From positions 186,001-250,000 of the forward strand of contig NZ_JAVDQG010000004.1 of assembly GCF_031454155.1 (NCBI RefSeq): a DNA stretch of 64,000 nt, written 5' to 3'. Every line of letters begins with the position of its first letter. Positions within the stretch are counted from its first letter, which is position 1. Below are positions 48,971 to 57,111 of the stretch, in pieces. Origin of the DNA: Desmospora profundinema. Lineage in GTDB: Bacteria > Bacillota > Bacilli > Thermoactinomycetales > DSM-45169. The notes under the pieces are model-generated. The model was given only the letters and a program-made list of their open reading frames with translations. It had not been told where the DNA came from and ran no database searches. Made by a program: the position numbers and the translations under genes.

Positions 48971-50457
48971 AAGCCATTATGGTCCAGGGAACCGCCTCCG
49001 ATGTGGGAAAAAGCGTCCTGTGCACCGCTTTGTGCCGCTGGCTCTTGGAAGAAGGCTTGCGCGTGGCTCCTTTTAAAGCGCAGAACATGGCCTTAAACTC
49101 TGCCGTTACCCGGGACGGCGGGGAGATCGGCCGTTCTCAGGCGGTACAGGCGGAAGCGGCAGGGGCAGAAGCCTGCGTGGATATGAATCCGATCCTGTTA
49201 AAACCAAAGGGAGATCGGATATCGGAAGTGATCGTGCACGGACGCCACTACCGGGATATGGCCGCCGGCGATTATCAGGCGCACACTCATGAGATGCTAC
49301 AGCCGGTGCGGCAATCACTGGATCGGTTGTCCCAACGCTACGACGTCTTGGTGGTGGAGGGGGCGGGCAGCCCCGCAGAAGTCAACCTGAAGGAGCGGGA
49401 CATCGTCAATATGCGGACGGCAGAGCTGGTGGACGCGCCGGTGTTGTTGGTGGCCGATATCGACCGCGGCGGGGTGTTTGCCTCCCTCATCGGCACACTG
49501 GAGATCCTGGAGCCTCACGAACGGGCACGGGTTCGCGGACTGGTGATCAACAAGTTTCGAGGGGATCGTTCCTTATTGGAGCCGGGCCTCAAGTGGCTTT
49601 ATCAGCGCACCGGGATCCCGGTGCTGGGGGTGTTGCCCTATCGGGATCCCGGGATCGACCCGGAAGACTCCCTCGCTCTGGATTCACGGAAGGAAACGGG
49701 GGATGCGGCTTTGGAGGTGGCGGTGATCCGCTTTCCCCGCATCTCCAACTTTACCGACTTTGCTCCCTTGGAGGGAGCGTCCGACGTCCGTCTCCGCTAT
49801 GTGTCCCGTGTTTCGGAATGGGGAAATCCGGATGTCGTTATCCTCCCCGGGACCAAAAATACGATAGCGGACCTTTTTTGGCTGCGGCAATCGGGGCTTC
49901 TTCCCCTGCTGGAGGCGCACCGGGCACAGGGAGGAGAAATCGTCGGGATTTGCGGGGGTTATCAGATGATGGGGGTCCGCTTGCACGACCCCGATGGGGT
50001 GGAATGGGACGACCCGGATCAGGAAGGACTCCGTTGGCTGCCGGTTGCGACCACTTTCCGGCCCGGCAAACGGACCGCGCAGGTGCGGGCGAGGGGGCTG
50101 GCTCCCGGTTGGGGATACGGCCTAGAACTGGAGGGATATGAAATCCACCTGGGCCGGGAGGATTGCCTCACAGGCGCCATTCCTCTGCTGGAGAGAGAGG
50201 ACGGAACCCGGGACGGGTGTGTGAATGATTCGGGCCGGGTGTGGGGCACCCACCTGCACGGACTGTTTCAATCCCCGGCCTGGACGCGGTCCTGGTTAAA
50301 CCACCTGCGCCAGCGCAAAGGACTGCCCCCGCTGGATCGAGAGGAACCGATCCGCGAGCGGGACCAGATCTATGCCGCCTTGGCCGATTGGCTACGGGAA
50401 CATCTCGATCTGGAAGCCGTCCGGGCCCTGATCGAAAGAAAGGGGGTCAGGCGATGA
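48967..50457 (+). CDS. cobQ: Cobyric acid synthase CobQ
   Basis: This 496-residue amidotransferase has an N-terminal dethiobiotin-synthetase-like ATP domain (MVQGTASDVGKSVLCTALCRWL, KAQNMALNS, EGAGSPAEVNL) and a C-terminal class I glutaminase-like domain (GICGGYQMMG with Cys; HLHGLFQ). It amidates corrin side chains b, d, e and g. TTG 48967 has GGAGGAAGGGA ahead and overlaps cobC. Confidence 0.95.
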   Translation: MKAIMVQGTASDVGKSVLCTALCRWLLEEGLRVAPFKAQNMALNSAVTRDGGEIGRSQAVQAEAAGAEACVDMNPILLKPKGDRISEVIVHGRHYRDMAAGDYQAHTHEMLQPVRQSLDRLSQRYDVLVVEGAGSPAEVNLKERDIVNMRTAELVDAPVLLVADIDRGGVFASLIGTLEILEPHERARVRGLVINKFRGDRSLLEPGLKWLYQRTGIPVLGVLPYRDPGIDPEDSLALDSRKETGDAALEVAVIRFPRISNFTDFAPLEGASDVRLRYVSRVSEWGNPDVVILPGTKNTIADLFWLRQSGLLPLLEAHRAQGGEIVGICGGYQMMGVRLHDPDGVEWDDPDQEGLRWLPVATTFRPGKRTAQVRARGLAPGWGYGLELEGYEIHLGREDCLTGAIPLLEREDGTRDGCVNDSGRVWGTHLHGLFQSPAWTRSWLNHLRQRKGLPPLDREEPIRERDQIYAALADWLREHLDLEAVRALIERKGVRR

Positions 50458-51155
50458 CGACCCATTGGCCGTTGTGGTCGGAAGCGAATTGGCAGGTGAC
50501 GGTAACCCCCAGCCACTTGACTGTGGATGCGCCGGTGGAGATGGAGATGTTGTCCAGTGCCCCTGTCGGAGGGGGCTGGTTTCGAGGCAAGCGGATTGTC
50601 AACCGACATGTCCAAAAAGGATATTGTCATCCCCGCCCTGTAGCGGAGACGCGGGAGTGGCTCGGAACCCAAGGGATGGATCCGTCTGCCACCGTCGCTC
50701 TCTTGACCGCCGCTCGGATGGAAGACGCCGCCGTCACTGAGGAAGCGGGAGAGGGATTTCGGCTGGCGGCGATTGTGACGGCGGGGGTGAGCAACGCCGC
50801 CCGAGCCGGTAAGGCGGGACCCGTCTATCCGCTGCTGACGGAACCGGGCACGATCAACACGATCCTGATCATCGACGGACAGGTGGACCCCTGTGCGATG
50901 GTAAACGGAGTCATCACCGCCACCGAGGCCAAAACGGCTGTGTTGCAGGAATTGGATATCCGGGACGGCGACGGGGATGTGGTCACCGGCACCACCACCG
51001 ATGCCGTCGTCATCGCCGCCACCCAGGATCCCGCCCGGGGGGAGCGCCATCACTACGCCGGCAGCGCCAGCCCTCTGGGAAGGGGCATCGCCCTGGCCGT
51101 CCATCAGGCGCTCATGCGGGTGTTGCAACGGGAGAATCGCCATGGGAACCGCTAG
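50454..51155 (+). CDS. cbiZ: Adenosylcobinamide amidohydrolase CbiZ
   Basis: This 233-residue protein has the CbiZ core: SSAPVGGGWFRGKRIVNRHVQKGY, AAIVTAGVSNAARAG, PGTINTILIIDG and TGTTTDAVVIAAT. The enzyme cleaves the aminopropanol arm from adenosyl(pseudo)cobinamide, returning cobyric acid to CbiB, and so remodels imported corrinoids. It is placed between cobQ and cbiB with overlaps on both sides. Confidence 0.93.
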   Translation: MTTHWPLWSEANWQVTVTPSHLTVDAPVEMEMLSSAPVGGGWFRGKRIVNRHVQKGYCHPRPVAETREWLGTQGMDPSATVALLTAARMEDAAVTEEAGEGFRLAAIVTAGVSNAARAGKAGPVYPLLTEPGTINTILIIDGQVDPCAMVNGVITATEAKTAVLQELDIRDGDGDVVTGTTTDAVVIAATQDPARGERHHYAGSASPLGRGIALAVHQALMRVLQRENRHGNR

Positions 51156-52125
51156 CCTCCTGATGGCGGCGTATCTTCTGGACTGCGCCATCGGAGACCC
51201 CCGCTGGATCCCCCACCCCGTCATCGCCATGGGATGGGGGATTAGCCGTTTGGAGTCCCTCTTGCGCCGCCTGTCCGCATGGATCCATCGCAAAGACGTT
51301 TCCGGCAGGGCGGCCCGGTTGTGGGGGTGCCTGCTGCCGCTGGTGGTGGCTGGGACCGCCTTTGCGGTGACGTGGTTTATCCTGCGGGGGATCGCCGCCT
51401 GGTCCTTCTGGGCCGCTTGGCTGGTGGAAGCGGGGCTCATCGCCGCCACCATCGCCACCAAAGGGCTGGCCGATGCCGGAAAAAAGATCGCCGATGCCTT
51501 GGCGGCCGGTGATCTGGCAGGGGCCCGGGAAGCGCTCTCCCATGTCGTGGGACGGGATACCCATGATCTGGACGAGGCGGAAGTGGTGCGAGGCGGCGTG
51601 GAAACCGTTTCGGAAAACATTGTAGATGCCGTCACCTCCCCCCTTTTTTATGCCGCCATCGGGGGAGCGCCCCTTGCGATGGCGTACCGGGCGGTAAACA
51701 CCCTCGATTCCATGGTGGGCTACAAAAACGAGCGGTATCGGGATTGGGGCTGGGCGTCCGCCCGCCTCGACGATGCCGCCAATTGGCTCCCCGCCCGGCT
51801 GACGGCTCCGTTTTTACTGTTGGCACTGGCATTCAAAGGCGGAGACGCCCGCCGGGCCTGGCGCACCCTGCGCCGGGACGCCGCCAAACACCCCAGTCCC
51901 AACAGCGGCTGGATGGAAGCGGCCATGGCAGGTGGGCTCGGCATCCAGCTGGGGGGCGTCAACCGCTACCAGGGAGTGGCTTCCCACCGGGCGACGATGG
52001 GGGATCCGCTGGAGCCGAAACGAAGGGAGCACATCGTCACCTCCATCGGGGTGCTGCATCTGTGTACAGCGTTGTTCGCCGTTGCGGCGGCACTGCTGTG
52101 GCTGGGATGGGATATTTGGCGGTAA
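51142..52125 (+). CDS. cbiB: Adenosylcobinamide-phosphate synthase CbiB
   Basis: This 327-residue membrane protein has LLDCAIGDPRWIPHPVIAMGW, DLDEAEVVRGGVETVSENIVDAVTSPLFYA, and PNSGWMEAAMAGGLGIQLGG, characteristic of CbiB/CobD(aerobic). It attaches aminopropanol phosphate to cobyric acid. It overlaps cbiZ by 14 bases and ends the cluster. Confidence 0.95.
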   Translation: MGTASLLMAAYLLDCAIGDPRWIPHPVIAMGWGISRLESLLRRLSAWIHRKDVSGRAARLWGCLLPLVVAGTAFAVTWFILRGIAAWSFWAAWLVEAGLIAATIATKGLADAGKKIADALAAGDLAGAREALSHVVGRDTHDLDEAEVVRGGVETVSENIVDAVTSPLFYAAIGGAPLAMAYRAVNTLDSMVGYKNERYRDWGWASARLDDAANWLPARLTAPFLLLALAFKGGDARRAWRTLRRDAAKHPSPNSGWMEAAMAGGLGIQLGGVNRYQGVASHRATMGDPLEPKRREHIVTSIGVLHLCTALFAVAAALLWLGWDIWR

Positions 52126-52132
52126 AAAAACG

Positions 52133-52157
52133 GTCGACCGACAGGTCGGCTTTTTTG
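52133..52157 (+). terminator. Terminator of the cob cluster
   Basis: A short GC stem (CGACC with GGTCG around GACA) is followed by CTTTTTTG, 8 bases after the cbiB stop. The 52158-52367 stretch that follows shows no supportable gene. Confidence 0.65.
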
Positions 52158-52367
52158 TTGTTTCTCAAAAGGACCCCGCTTTTTGACGAGATGAATGATA
52201 CCAAGCGGTGATCCCCAGGGTGAGCTCCCAAAATAAAAACAACGAATACTAGTGGGCCTATTTCTAACCCTAAAACTGGATGAAGGGTGTGAGGAAGAAG
52301 CGCTCATCAAAACGTCTACGCTATGCCAACAACAATCGAGTGGTGTTGGAGGATCCGATGGTAAATA

Positions 52368-52408
52368 AAAAAAAGAACCCAGCCGATCATTCTTGATCGA
52401 CTGGGGTT
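52368..52408 (-). terminator. Terminator overlapping the end of the M23 gene
   Basis: Arms 52376-52389 and 52394-52408 (one mismatch) form a hairpin that includes the last codons of the minus-strand gene. On that strand it is followed by CTTTTTTTT. Confidence 0.85.
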
Positions 52409-53121
52409 GCCGGTTGTACATAGTCACCGCGGACCGGATTTTCGTTGTCCCGCAGACGGATGCGGATGGATTGACCCTGATTTAATTCCGGGGTGTTGGC
52501 GACGTGAAAGTGAATGTGGGGTTCACTGGAGTTTCCGGAATTTCCGCAAAGCCCGATCAGTTCCCCTTGTTCCACGGTCTGTCCTTCCGAGACCTGAAGG
52601 GATCCTTTTTTCAGATGGGCGATCACACTGTATTCGTTGTTTCCGTGGTCGATCATGACATAGTTGCCGAAGGGGTTTCGGGGATTCATTCTCCCTACCG
52701 GTACATTGTCCGGAATCCCGCTTTCAACCTGAGTCACTTCTCCTCTCGCCGGTGCGATCACTTCTTTGCCGAAGGCATAGTAGCTTTCATTTCTCGCTTT
52801 GTTTCCGGTATACGTTCGACCGTTCCTTCGGATGACCAGATCAAACGCATACCGCTGGCTTTCATAGGCATAGTGGTAATTGTCCCGCACGTTTGTCCCG
52901 CCCCAAAATACCCACCACTGCTCTTTAATCGGCATGATGAACTCGGTTTGGGTAAAGACTTGGTCGGCGTTTTGGACCGGAGCGGGACGAGCCTCGGGGT
53001 CCGCCTGGTGCCGAGTTTGCTGGGGAGGGGTTTCGGGCCGCCCTTGATACAGTCCTCCGCACCCGGAGAGAAGACAGACGGATACGACAGCGACGGTTGC
53101 CTTTCTACAGAAGGCATTCAT
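52387..53121 (-). CDS. M23 family peptidase lipoprotein
   Basis: This 244-residue protein has a lipobox LLSGC (Cys21), a Pro/Gln linker, then an M23/LytM domain with YHYAYESQRYAFD (zinc His/Asp region), GNYVMIDHGN, and the HIHFHV zinc/catalytic motif. It is probably a peptidoglycan or wall-associated endopeptidase at the membrane outer face. AAAAGGAGGCCC precedes the ATG. Confidence 0.88.
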   Translation of the reverse strand: MNAFCRKATVAVVSVCLLSGCGGLYQGRPETPPQQTRHQADPEARPAPVQNADQVFTQTEFIMPIKEQWWVFWGGTNVRDNYHYAYESQRYAFDLVIRRNGRTYTGNKARNESYYAFGKEVIAPARGEVTQVESGIPDNVPVGRMNPRNPFGNYVMIDHGNNEYSVIAHLKKGSLQVSEGQTVEQGELIGLCGNSGNSSEPHIHFHVANTPELNQGQSIRIRLRDNENPVRGDYVQPATPVDQE

Positions 53122-53245
53122 TTTCTATCGGGCCTCCTTTTCTTTATGGGTCAAGCATGATTAGTATCCTTAACGGCTTGAAATCTATGCCTAAAAAAGG
53201 AAAATCCCTGCTCATGTCGAGGGAGTGGTTCCGATCCAAGGGGTT

Positions 53246-53274
53246 GGTGAACCTTCCTTTTCCCGTTACAATGA
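53246..53274 (+). promoter_or_regulatory. Promoter of the sulfurtransferase gene
   Basis: TTGGTG (53246-53251) and TACAAT (53269-53274), 17-base spacer, about 70 bp before the GTG start. Confidence 0.6.
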
Positions 53275-53307
53275 GAAAAGGAGAAGGATCATATTCACAC
53301 AGGAGTC

Positions 53308-53321
53308 TGAAAGCGCTTTCG
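53308..53321 (+). promoter_or_regulatory. cre-like site (CcpA) before the sulfurtransferase
   Basis: TGAAAGCGCTTTCG matches the cre consensus except for the last bases and lies downstream of the predicted promoter, a position where CcpA blocks transcription. Confidence 0.65.
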
Positions 53322-53342
53322 ATGGAGTAAGGAGGAGAAACC

Positions 53343-54179
53343 GTGAAACCACTGATGGATAGGGAGACACTGCGCGGGCATCATGACGATCCGGACTGGG
53401 TGGTGGTGGATTGCCGCTTTGATTTGGCTGATCAAGAAGCGGGCCGCCAGGCGTATGAGCAGGGCCATATTCCGGGTGCTCGCTATATGGATTTGGAACG
53501 GGATTTGTCGGGACCGGTGGGGAAGCATGGCGGTCGCCATCCGTTTCCCGATCTGGACCGGTTTGTGGAGAAGCTGGGAGCGGCAGGCATCGACGACACG
53601 AAGACGGTTGTGGCCTATGACGATCAGGGAGGGGCGATGGCGGCCCGGCTGTGGTGGATGCTGCGCTATTTGGGGCATGAACGGGCAGCAGTGTTGAACG
53701 GGGGCTTCCAAGGCTGGAAGAAGGCAGGCCATCCGGTCACACAGGAGAAACCGGAGCCGACGCCGACCCGGTTTCATCCTCGCATCCGTCAACCGGAACG
53801 ATTGGTGGGGATGGAAGAGACGAAAGCGGAAAAGGGTTGGGTGATCGATTCCCGGGAGCGGGAGCGCTATGAAGGAAAGCGGGAGCCCATTGATGCCAAG
53901 GCGGGCCATATTCCGGGGGCGGTCCACTATTTTTGGAAGGATAACTTGGAAGAAGGACAACGCTGGAAATCGGCGGAGGTGATCCGGGAGCGTTTTTCCG
54001 ACCTGCCTAAAGACAGCCGGCCCATTGTCTACTGCGGATCCGGGGTTACGGCCTGTGCCAACCTGCTGGCCCTGCACCTGGCCGGTTTTGAAAATGCCCG
54101 TCTTTATGCCGGCAGTTGGAGCGACTGGATCAGCTATGAGGAAAATCCGATCCGGCAGGGGCCGGAATTGCAAAAATAA
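53343..54179 (+). CDS. Two-domain rhodanese sulfurtransferase
   Basis: This 278-residue protein has two rhodanese domains. The C-terminal domain holds the active loop YCGSGVTAC with Cys231; the N-terminal domain has Asp (AYDDQGG) in the equivalent place and is inactive. CGSGVTA is typical of 3-mercaptopyruvate sulfurtransferase/SseA-like enzymes. GTG 53343 follows AAGGAGGAG. Confidence 0.92.
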   Translation: MKPLMDRETLRGHHDDPDWVVVDCRFDLADQEAGRQAYEQGHIPGARYMDLERDLSGPVGKHGGRHPFPDLDRFVEKLGAAGIDDTKTVVAYDDQGGAMAARLWWMLRYLGHERAAVLNGGFQGWKKAGHPVTQEKPEPTPTRFHPRIRQPERLVGMEETKAEKGWVIDSRERERYEGKREPIDAKAGHIPGAVHYFWKDNLEEGQRWKSAEVIRERFSDLPKDSRPIVYCGSGVTACANLLALHLAGFENARLYAGSWSDWISYEENPIRQGPELQK

Positions 54180-54211
54180 AACGGCTGTGCGCTTAAGCGC
54201 AGCCGTTTTTT
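54179..54211. terminator. Bidirectional terminator
   Basis: AACGGCTG(T)GCGC pairs with GCGCAGCCGTT around TTAA, with A-run before and T-run after. Confidence 0.85.
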
Positions 54212-54224
54212 ATGTTAGTGGGCT

Positions 54225-54357
54225 TCACACCGTACTGACGGTTTCGGCTTCTGTTTTTTCCTTCTGTTTGGGTTTTCCGTTAAAAATATGAAAAAACCTT
54301 CCTTCATAGAAAGAAGCGCCTTGGTGGTGCTTGATGCCGCTGTCAAACTCTTTATGT
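54225..54357 (-). pseudogene. Possible remnant of a small gene
   Basis: On the minus strand a frame reads HKEFDSGIKHHQGASFYEG, then RFFHIFNGKPKQKEKTEAE to a TGA at 54225, directly before the bidirectional terminator. The composition looks protein-like, but the frame has no ATG/GTG/TTG start and is cut by a stop just upstream. Either a decayed small gene or chance. Confidence 0.3.
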
Positions 54358-54429
54358 CAGGAAGAGGGGATCGACTGCGGACCCCGGTCTCGCTTTACGA
54401 AGGTAGGTGAGATCATCTATTGGGCGGAA

Positions 54430-54592
54430 CCCCGGAGCGGGATGGCTGTCTTCGTTTCGTTGCAAAAAGCGCATAGCGAGACCAGGGAACAACAGTGACC
54501 CTGGCGAGACTTGTGCTCTGTGAGTGCAAAGGCTCTCAGCCAGCCATCCCGCCCCCACTCCTGTTCTTGCGGAAAATAGACAGGCCTTTCAA
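54430..54592 (+). repeat. Palindromic repeat with module B in the loop
   Basis: Inner inverted repeat GCGGGATGGCTG with CAGCCATCCCGC, the same stem as in copy 1 but with matched base changes on both arms. The loop carries TTTCGTTGCAAAAAGCGC, then the module B insertion (GCGAGACCAGGGAAC ... GGCGAGACTTGTGCTCTG, 54472-54524). The right end keeps GACAGGCC but has lost ATTACC. Located between convergent genes. Confidence 0.75.
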
Positions 54593-54593
54593 A

Positions 54594-54640
54594 GTACAAG
54601 TATCGCCTCGGTCACGCCGTTCCCGGGTCTCGCTCTGTCA
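54594..54640 (-). repeat. Repeat module B, adjoining the 54430 copy
   Basis: GTACAAGTATCGCC, GGTCACG and CCCGGGTCTCGCT form an inverted module B copy right after the larger element, the same arrangement as at 5277. Confidence 0.6.
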
Positions 54641-54690
54641 TCAATCGGAAGCGCCGATGGCGGCGCCTTTTCATCGTGCCAACCTATCGT

Positions 54691-56157
54691 TTATTTCCCG
54701 TTTTCCTCCCGGATGGTTTGATAGATTTTGCGGACCAACTGCTGTTTGGTCTCCCACAGCTCCGGCGACAAGTCGACAGGGTATTCCTCCGGGTTTAACA
54801 GGCGCAGGTATTCCTCCCAAAAGTGGGAGCGTTCCTCGGCATGAAGGGCTCTTAACTGTTCCAAATCGGGGATGTCTGAAACGACTTTCCCTTTTTGGAG
54901 TACCGGTTCCAGTAGATTGACGGCCCGAAAGTGTCTCACCTTCTTTTTCCGGTAGGTATGGACCGGGTGGAACAGGGTGAGAGGTTGATCTTCATCCACG
55001 GTCTGCCCTTCTTTCACGATCAGGTCTCCGCGGGCTTTTTCGCTGTCCCGGTCGATGATGCGGTAAACGGTCTTGACGCCGGGAGTGGTTACCTTTTCCG
55101 GATTGGAGGAGATTTTGATGGACGGGATCCATTCCCCGTTTTGCTCCCGCGCCACCAGTTTGTAGACGGCACCCAGGGCCGGCTGGTCGTATGCCGTGAT
55201 CAATTTTGTCCCCACTCCCCAGGCATCGATGCGGGCTCCCTGGGATTTCAGGTTGAGGATCGTGTTTTCGTCCAGGTCGCTGGAAGCGACAATCGCCGTA
55301 TCGGTTAAGCCGGCGTCGTCCAGCATGTTGCGTGCCTCTTTGGACAAATAGGCCAAATCACCGCTGTCCAGGCGAATCCCCGCCAGCTTGTGCCCTTTGT
55401 CCCGCAGTTCCAACCCCACCTGAATCGCGTGGGGAACCCCGCTCTTTAAGGTGTCGTAGGTGTCTACGAGCAACACGGATTGGTCGGGAAAGGCGTCGGC
55501 AAAGGCACGGAAGGATTCCAGCTCGGAATCAAAATCCTGCACCCACGCATGAGAATGGGTTCCTTTGGTGGGGATGCCGAACCGTTCCCCCGCCCGCAGG
55601 TTGGAGGTGGCGTGAAAACCGGCCAAATAAGCGGCACGGGCGCCCCAGACAGCCGCTTCGGCTTCCTGGGCCCGGCGGGTTCCAAATTCCATCAGGGTGT
55701 CGTCAGGGGCGATTGTTTTGATCCGCGCCGCTTTGGTGGCGATCAGCGTTTGATATCCAATAAAATTCAACAGGGCGGTTTCCACCAGCTGAAGCTCCAT
55801 CACATCCCCTTCGATCCGCAGCAGGGGTTCATTGGGAAAGACCAATCGGCCTTCCCGCATGGCGTAGACATCGCCGGTAAAACGAAACTCCCGCAATAGA
55901 TCCAGGAAGCGAGGGTCATAGCGCTCTTCCTGTTCGGCCAGGTAGCGGATATCCTCCTCTGTGAAACGGAGCGATGTCAGGTATTGGATCGCTCGCTCCA
56001 GACCGGCAAAAACGGCAAAACCGTTGCCGAAGGGGAGTTTGCGGAAATATAGGTCAAAGGTTTTCCGCTCCCGGTGGGAACCGTTTTTCCAATGGGCGTA
56101 CATCATCGTAATCTGATACTTATCGGTGTGCAGGGCCCACCCTGTGGATGGTTGCAT
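54691..56157 (-). CDS. pncB: Nicotinate phosphoribosyltransferase
   Basis: This 488-residue NAD-salvage enzyme has ALHTDKYQITMMYAHWKNGSH, EFGTRRAQEAEAAVWGARAAYLAGF with the catalytic-region residues, GTHSHAWVQ, LLVDTYDTLKSG, and GIRLDSGDLAYLSKEAR. TGGAG is 8 bases before the ATG at 56157; a GTG three codons earlier lacks a site. Immediately downstream of a JAMM peptidase gene. Confidence 0.95.
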   Translation of the reverse strand: MQPSTGWALHTDKYQITMMYAHWKNGSHRERKTFDLYFRKLPFGNGFAVFAGLERAIQYLTSLRFTEEDIRYLAEQEERYDPRFLDLLREFRFTGDVYAMREGRLVFPNEPLLRIEGDVMELQLVETALLNFIGYQTLIATKAARIKTIAPDDTLMEFGTRRAQEAEAAVWGARAAYLAGFHATSNLRAGERFGIPTKGTHSHAWVQDFDSELESFRAFADAFPDQSVLLVDTYDTLKSGVPHAIQVGLELRDKGHKLAGIRLDSGDLAYLSKEARNMLDDAGLTDTAIVASSDLDENTILNLKSQGARIDAWGVGTKLITAYDQPALGAVYKLVAREQNGEWIPSIKISSNPEKVTTPGVKTVYRIIDRDSEKARGDLIVKEGQTVDEDQPLTLFHPVHTYRKKKVRHFRAVNLLEPVLQKGKVVSDIPDLEQLRALHAEERSHFWEEYLRLLNPEEYPVDLSPELWETKQQLVRKIYQTIREENGK

Positions 56158-56162
56158 GACGT

Positions 56163-56600
56163 TCACTCCAGTCGGTCCGTCTCCTCGTCCCCGGAAACCA
56201 CTTCGTAAAGAACGGGAACGACACGGCCGTGTTTAATATGATAGGCCGACAAACGGGGAGGATGATCATGAAAGGATAGGATCCAGCTGATTAATTCGGG
56301 ATAGTGCCAATGGGAGATATCCCGGTCGGAGGGGTAGGGGTCGGTTCGGGGGTGGGAGTGGAGAATGCCCAGCCACTCCAACTGTTCCCGCCGCATAATC
56401 TTCAGGGCTTCCAGGAAGGCACGGGGTTCAAAAGAGAAGGATTGTGGACTGGAATCTTGGTTGGGAATAGGAAAGAAACGGGTGATTTCCTGCCCGTTCC
56501 CGGCCAGGATTCCGCATGCTTCCCGCGGCAGTTCCTGCTGACAGTGCGCTTCCATGAGTTGAATGACACGGGCTTGAATCGTGATCAAAGTGGAGGCCAT
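56163..56600 (-). CDS. M67 (JAB/JAMM) metallopeptidase
   Basis: This 145-residue protein has an MPN+ domain with a full JAMM motif: Glu in LPREACGIL, HSHP, and the Ser/Asp in YPSDRDI. Bacterial JAMM proteins act in sulfur-carrier cleavage (Mec+ type) or ubiquitin-like pathways; no such partner is nearby. GGAAGGGG precedes the ATG at 56600. It sits 5 bases upstream of pncB, so the two are co-transcribed. Confidence 0.87.
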   Translation of the reverse strand: MASTLITIQARVIQLMEAHCQQELPREACGILAGNGQEITRFFPIPNQDSSPQSFSFEPRAFLEALKIMRREQLEWLGILHSHPRTDPYPSDRDISHWHYPELISWILSFHDHPPRLSAYHIKHGRVVPVLYEVVSGDEETDRLE

Positions 56601-56662
56601 CCCGACATCCCCTTCCGGATTGGTTAACGGTGCCGGATGCGGTTGAATAAGCTTTCTGCAAT

Positions 56663-56691
56663 ATTGTACCGGTTTTTTGGGCCGGCGGCAA
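56663..56691 (-). promoter_or_regulatory. Promoter of the JAMM-pncB operon
   Basis: On the minus strand TTGCCG and TACAAT with a 17-base spacer, 63 bases before the JAMM gene start. Confidence 0.65.
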
Positions 56692-56802
56692 AACCTGTCT
56701 GATTTTGCCGCCTCCTGTGGTAGAATGACGGCATATATTCCATTTTGCCTCAACGTCAGGAGCAGAAGGCTGACCTACATAGACAAAGGAAGCGGAAGAA
56801 TT

Positions 56803-56875
56803 TGTTTTCCGGCGGAGTGACTCTGCCACGCATAGCGAGACCAGGGAACGAAGTGACCATGGCGAGACTTGTGTG
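56803..56875 (+). repeat. Mosaic repeat: module C joined to module B
   Basis: GTTTTCCGGCGGAGTGACTC with TGCCACGCAT (module C, also at 58298-58328), followed by AGCGAGACCAGGGAACGAAG and ATGGCGAGACTTGTG (module B). Confidence 0.65.
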
Positions 56876-56949
56876 CGGGCGTGACAATTGCGAGAGTGGG
56901 GAGGGGCCTCCTAAGAAGACTAGCAGGCGTAGGTGTGAGTAGGGAGGGT

Positions 56950-57095
56950 GGTGGGATGGCTGAGATCCTTTACGCTTTTTGCAAGAGATCGAAGACAGCC
57001 CGCCAGCCCGACCAACCCAAGCTCATGTATACTCTTCGTACAAATGCAACTGTAGTACTAGTAATTAAATAGCGAGACTAAGGAACGACAGTACA
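56950..57095 (+). repeat. Degraded repeat fragments before the DUF72 gene
   Basis: GGGATGGCTGAGATCC, CTTTTTGCAAGAGATCGAAGAC and AGCCCGCCAGCCCGACC echo the inner stem and loop of the 144-bp element. ATAGCGAGACTAAGGAACGAC (57070-57090) is a partial module B. No gene in this stretch can be supported. Confidence 0.5.
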
Positions 57096-57111
57096 GCAGG
57101 AGGGGGAGGCA

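Noticed and set aside
50370-51635. 421-aa minus-strand frame over cbiZ/cbiB
   Set aside because: Antisense to two conserved overlapping genes and of shadow-like composition.
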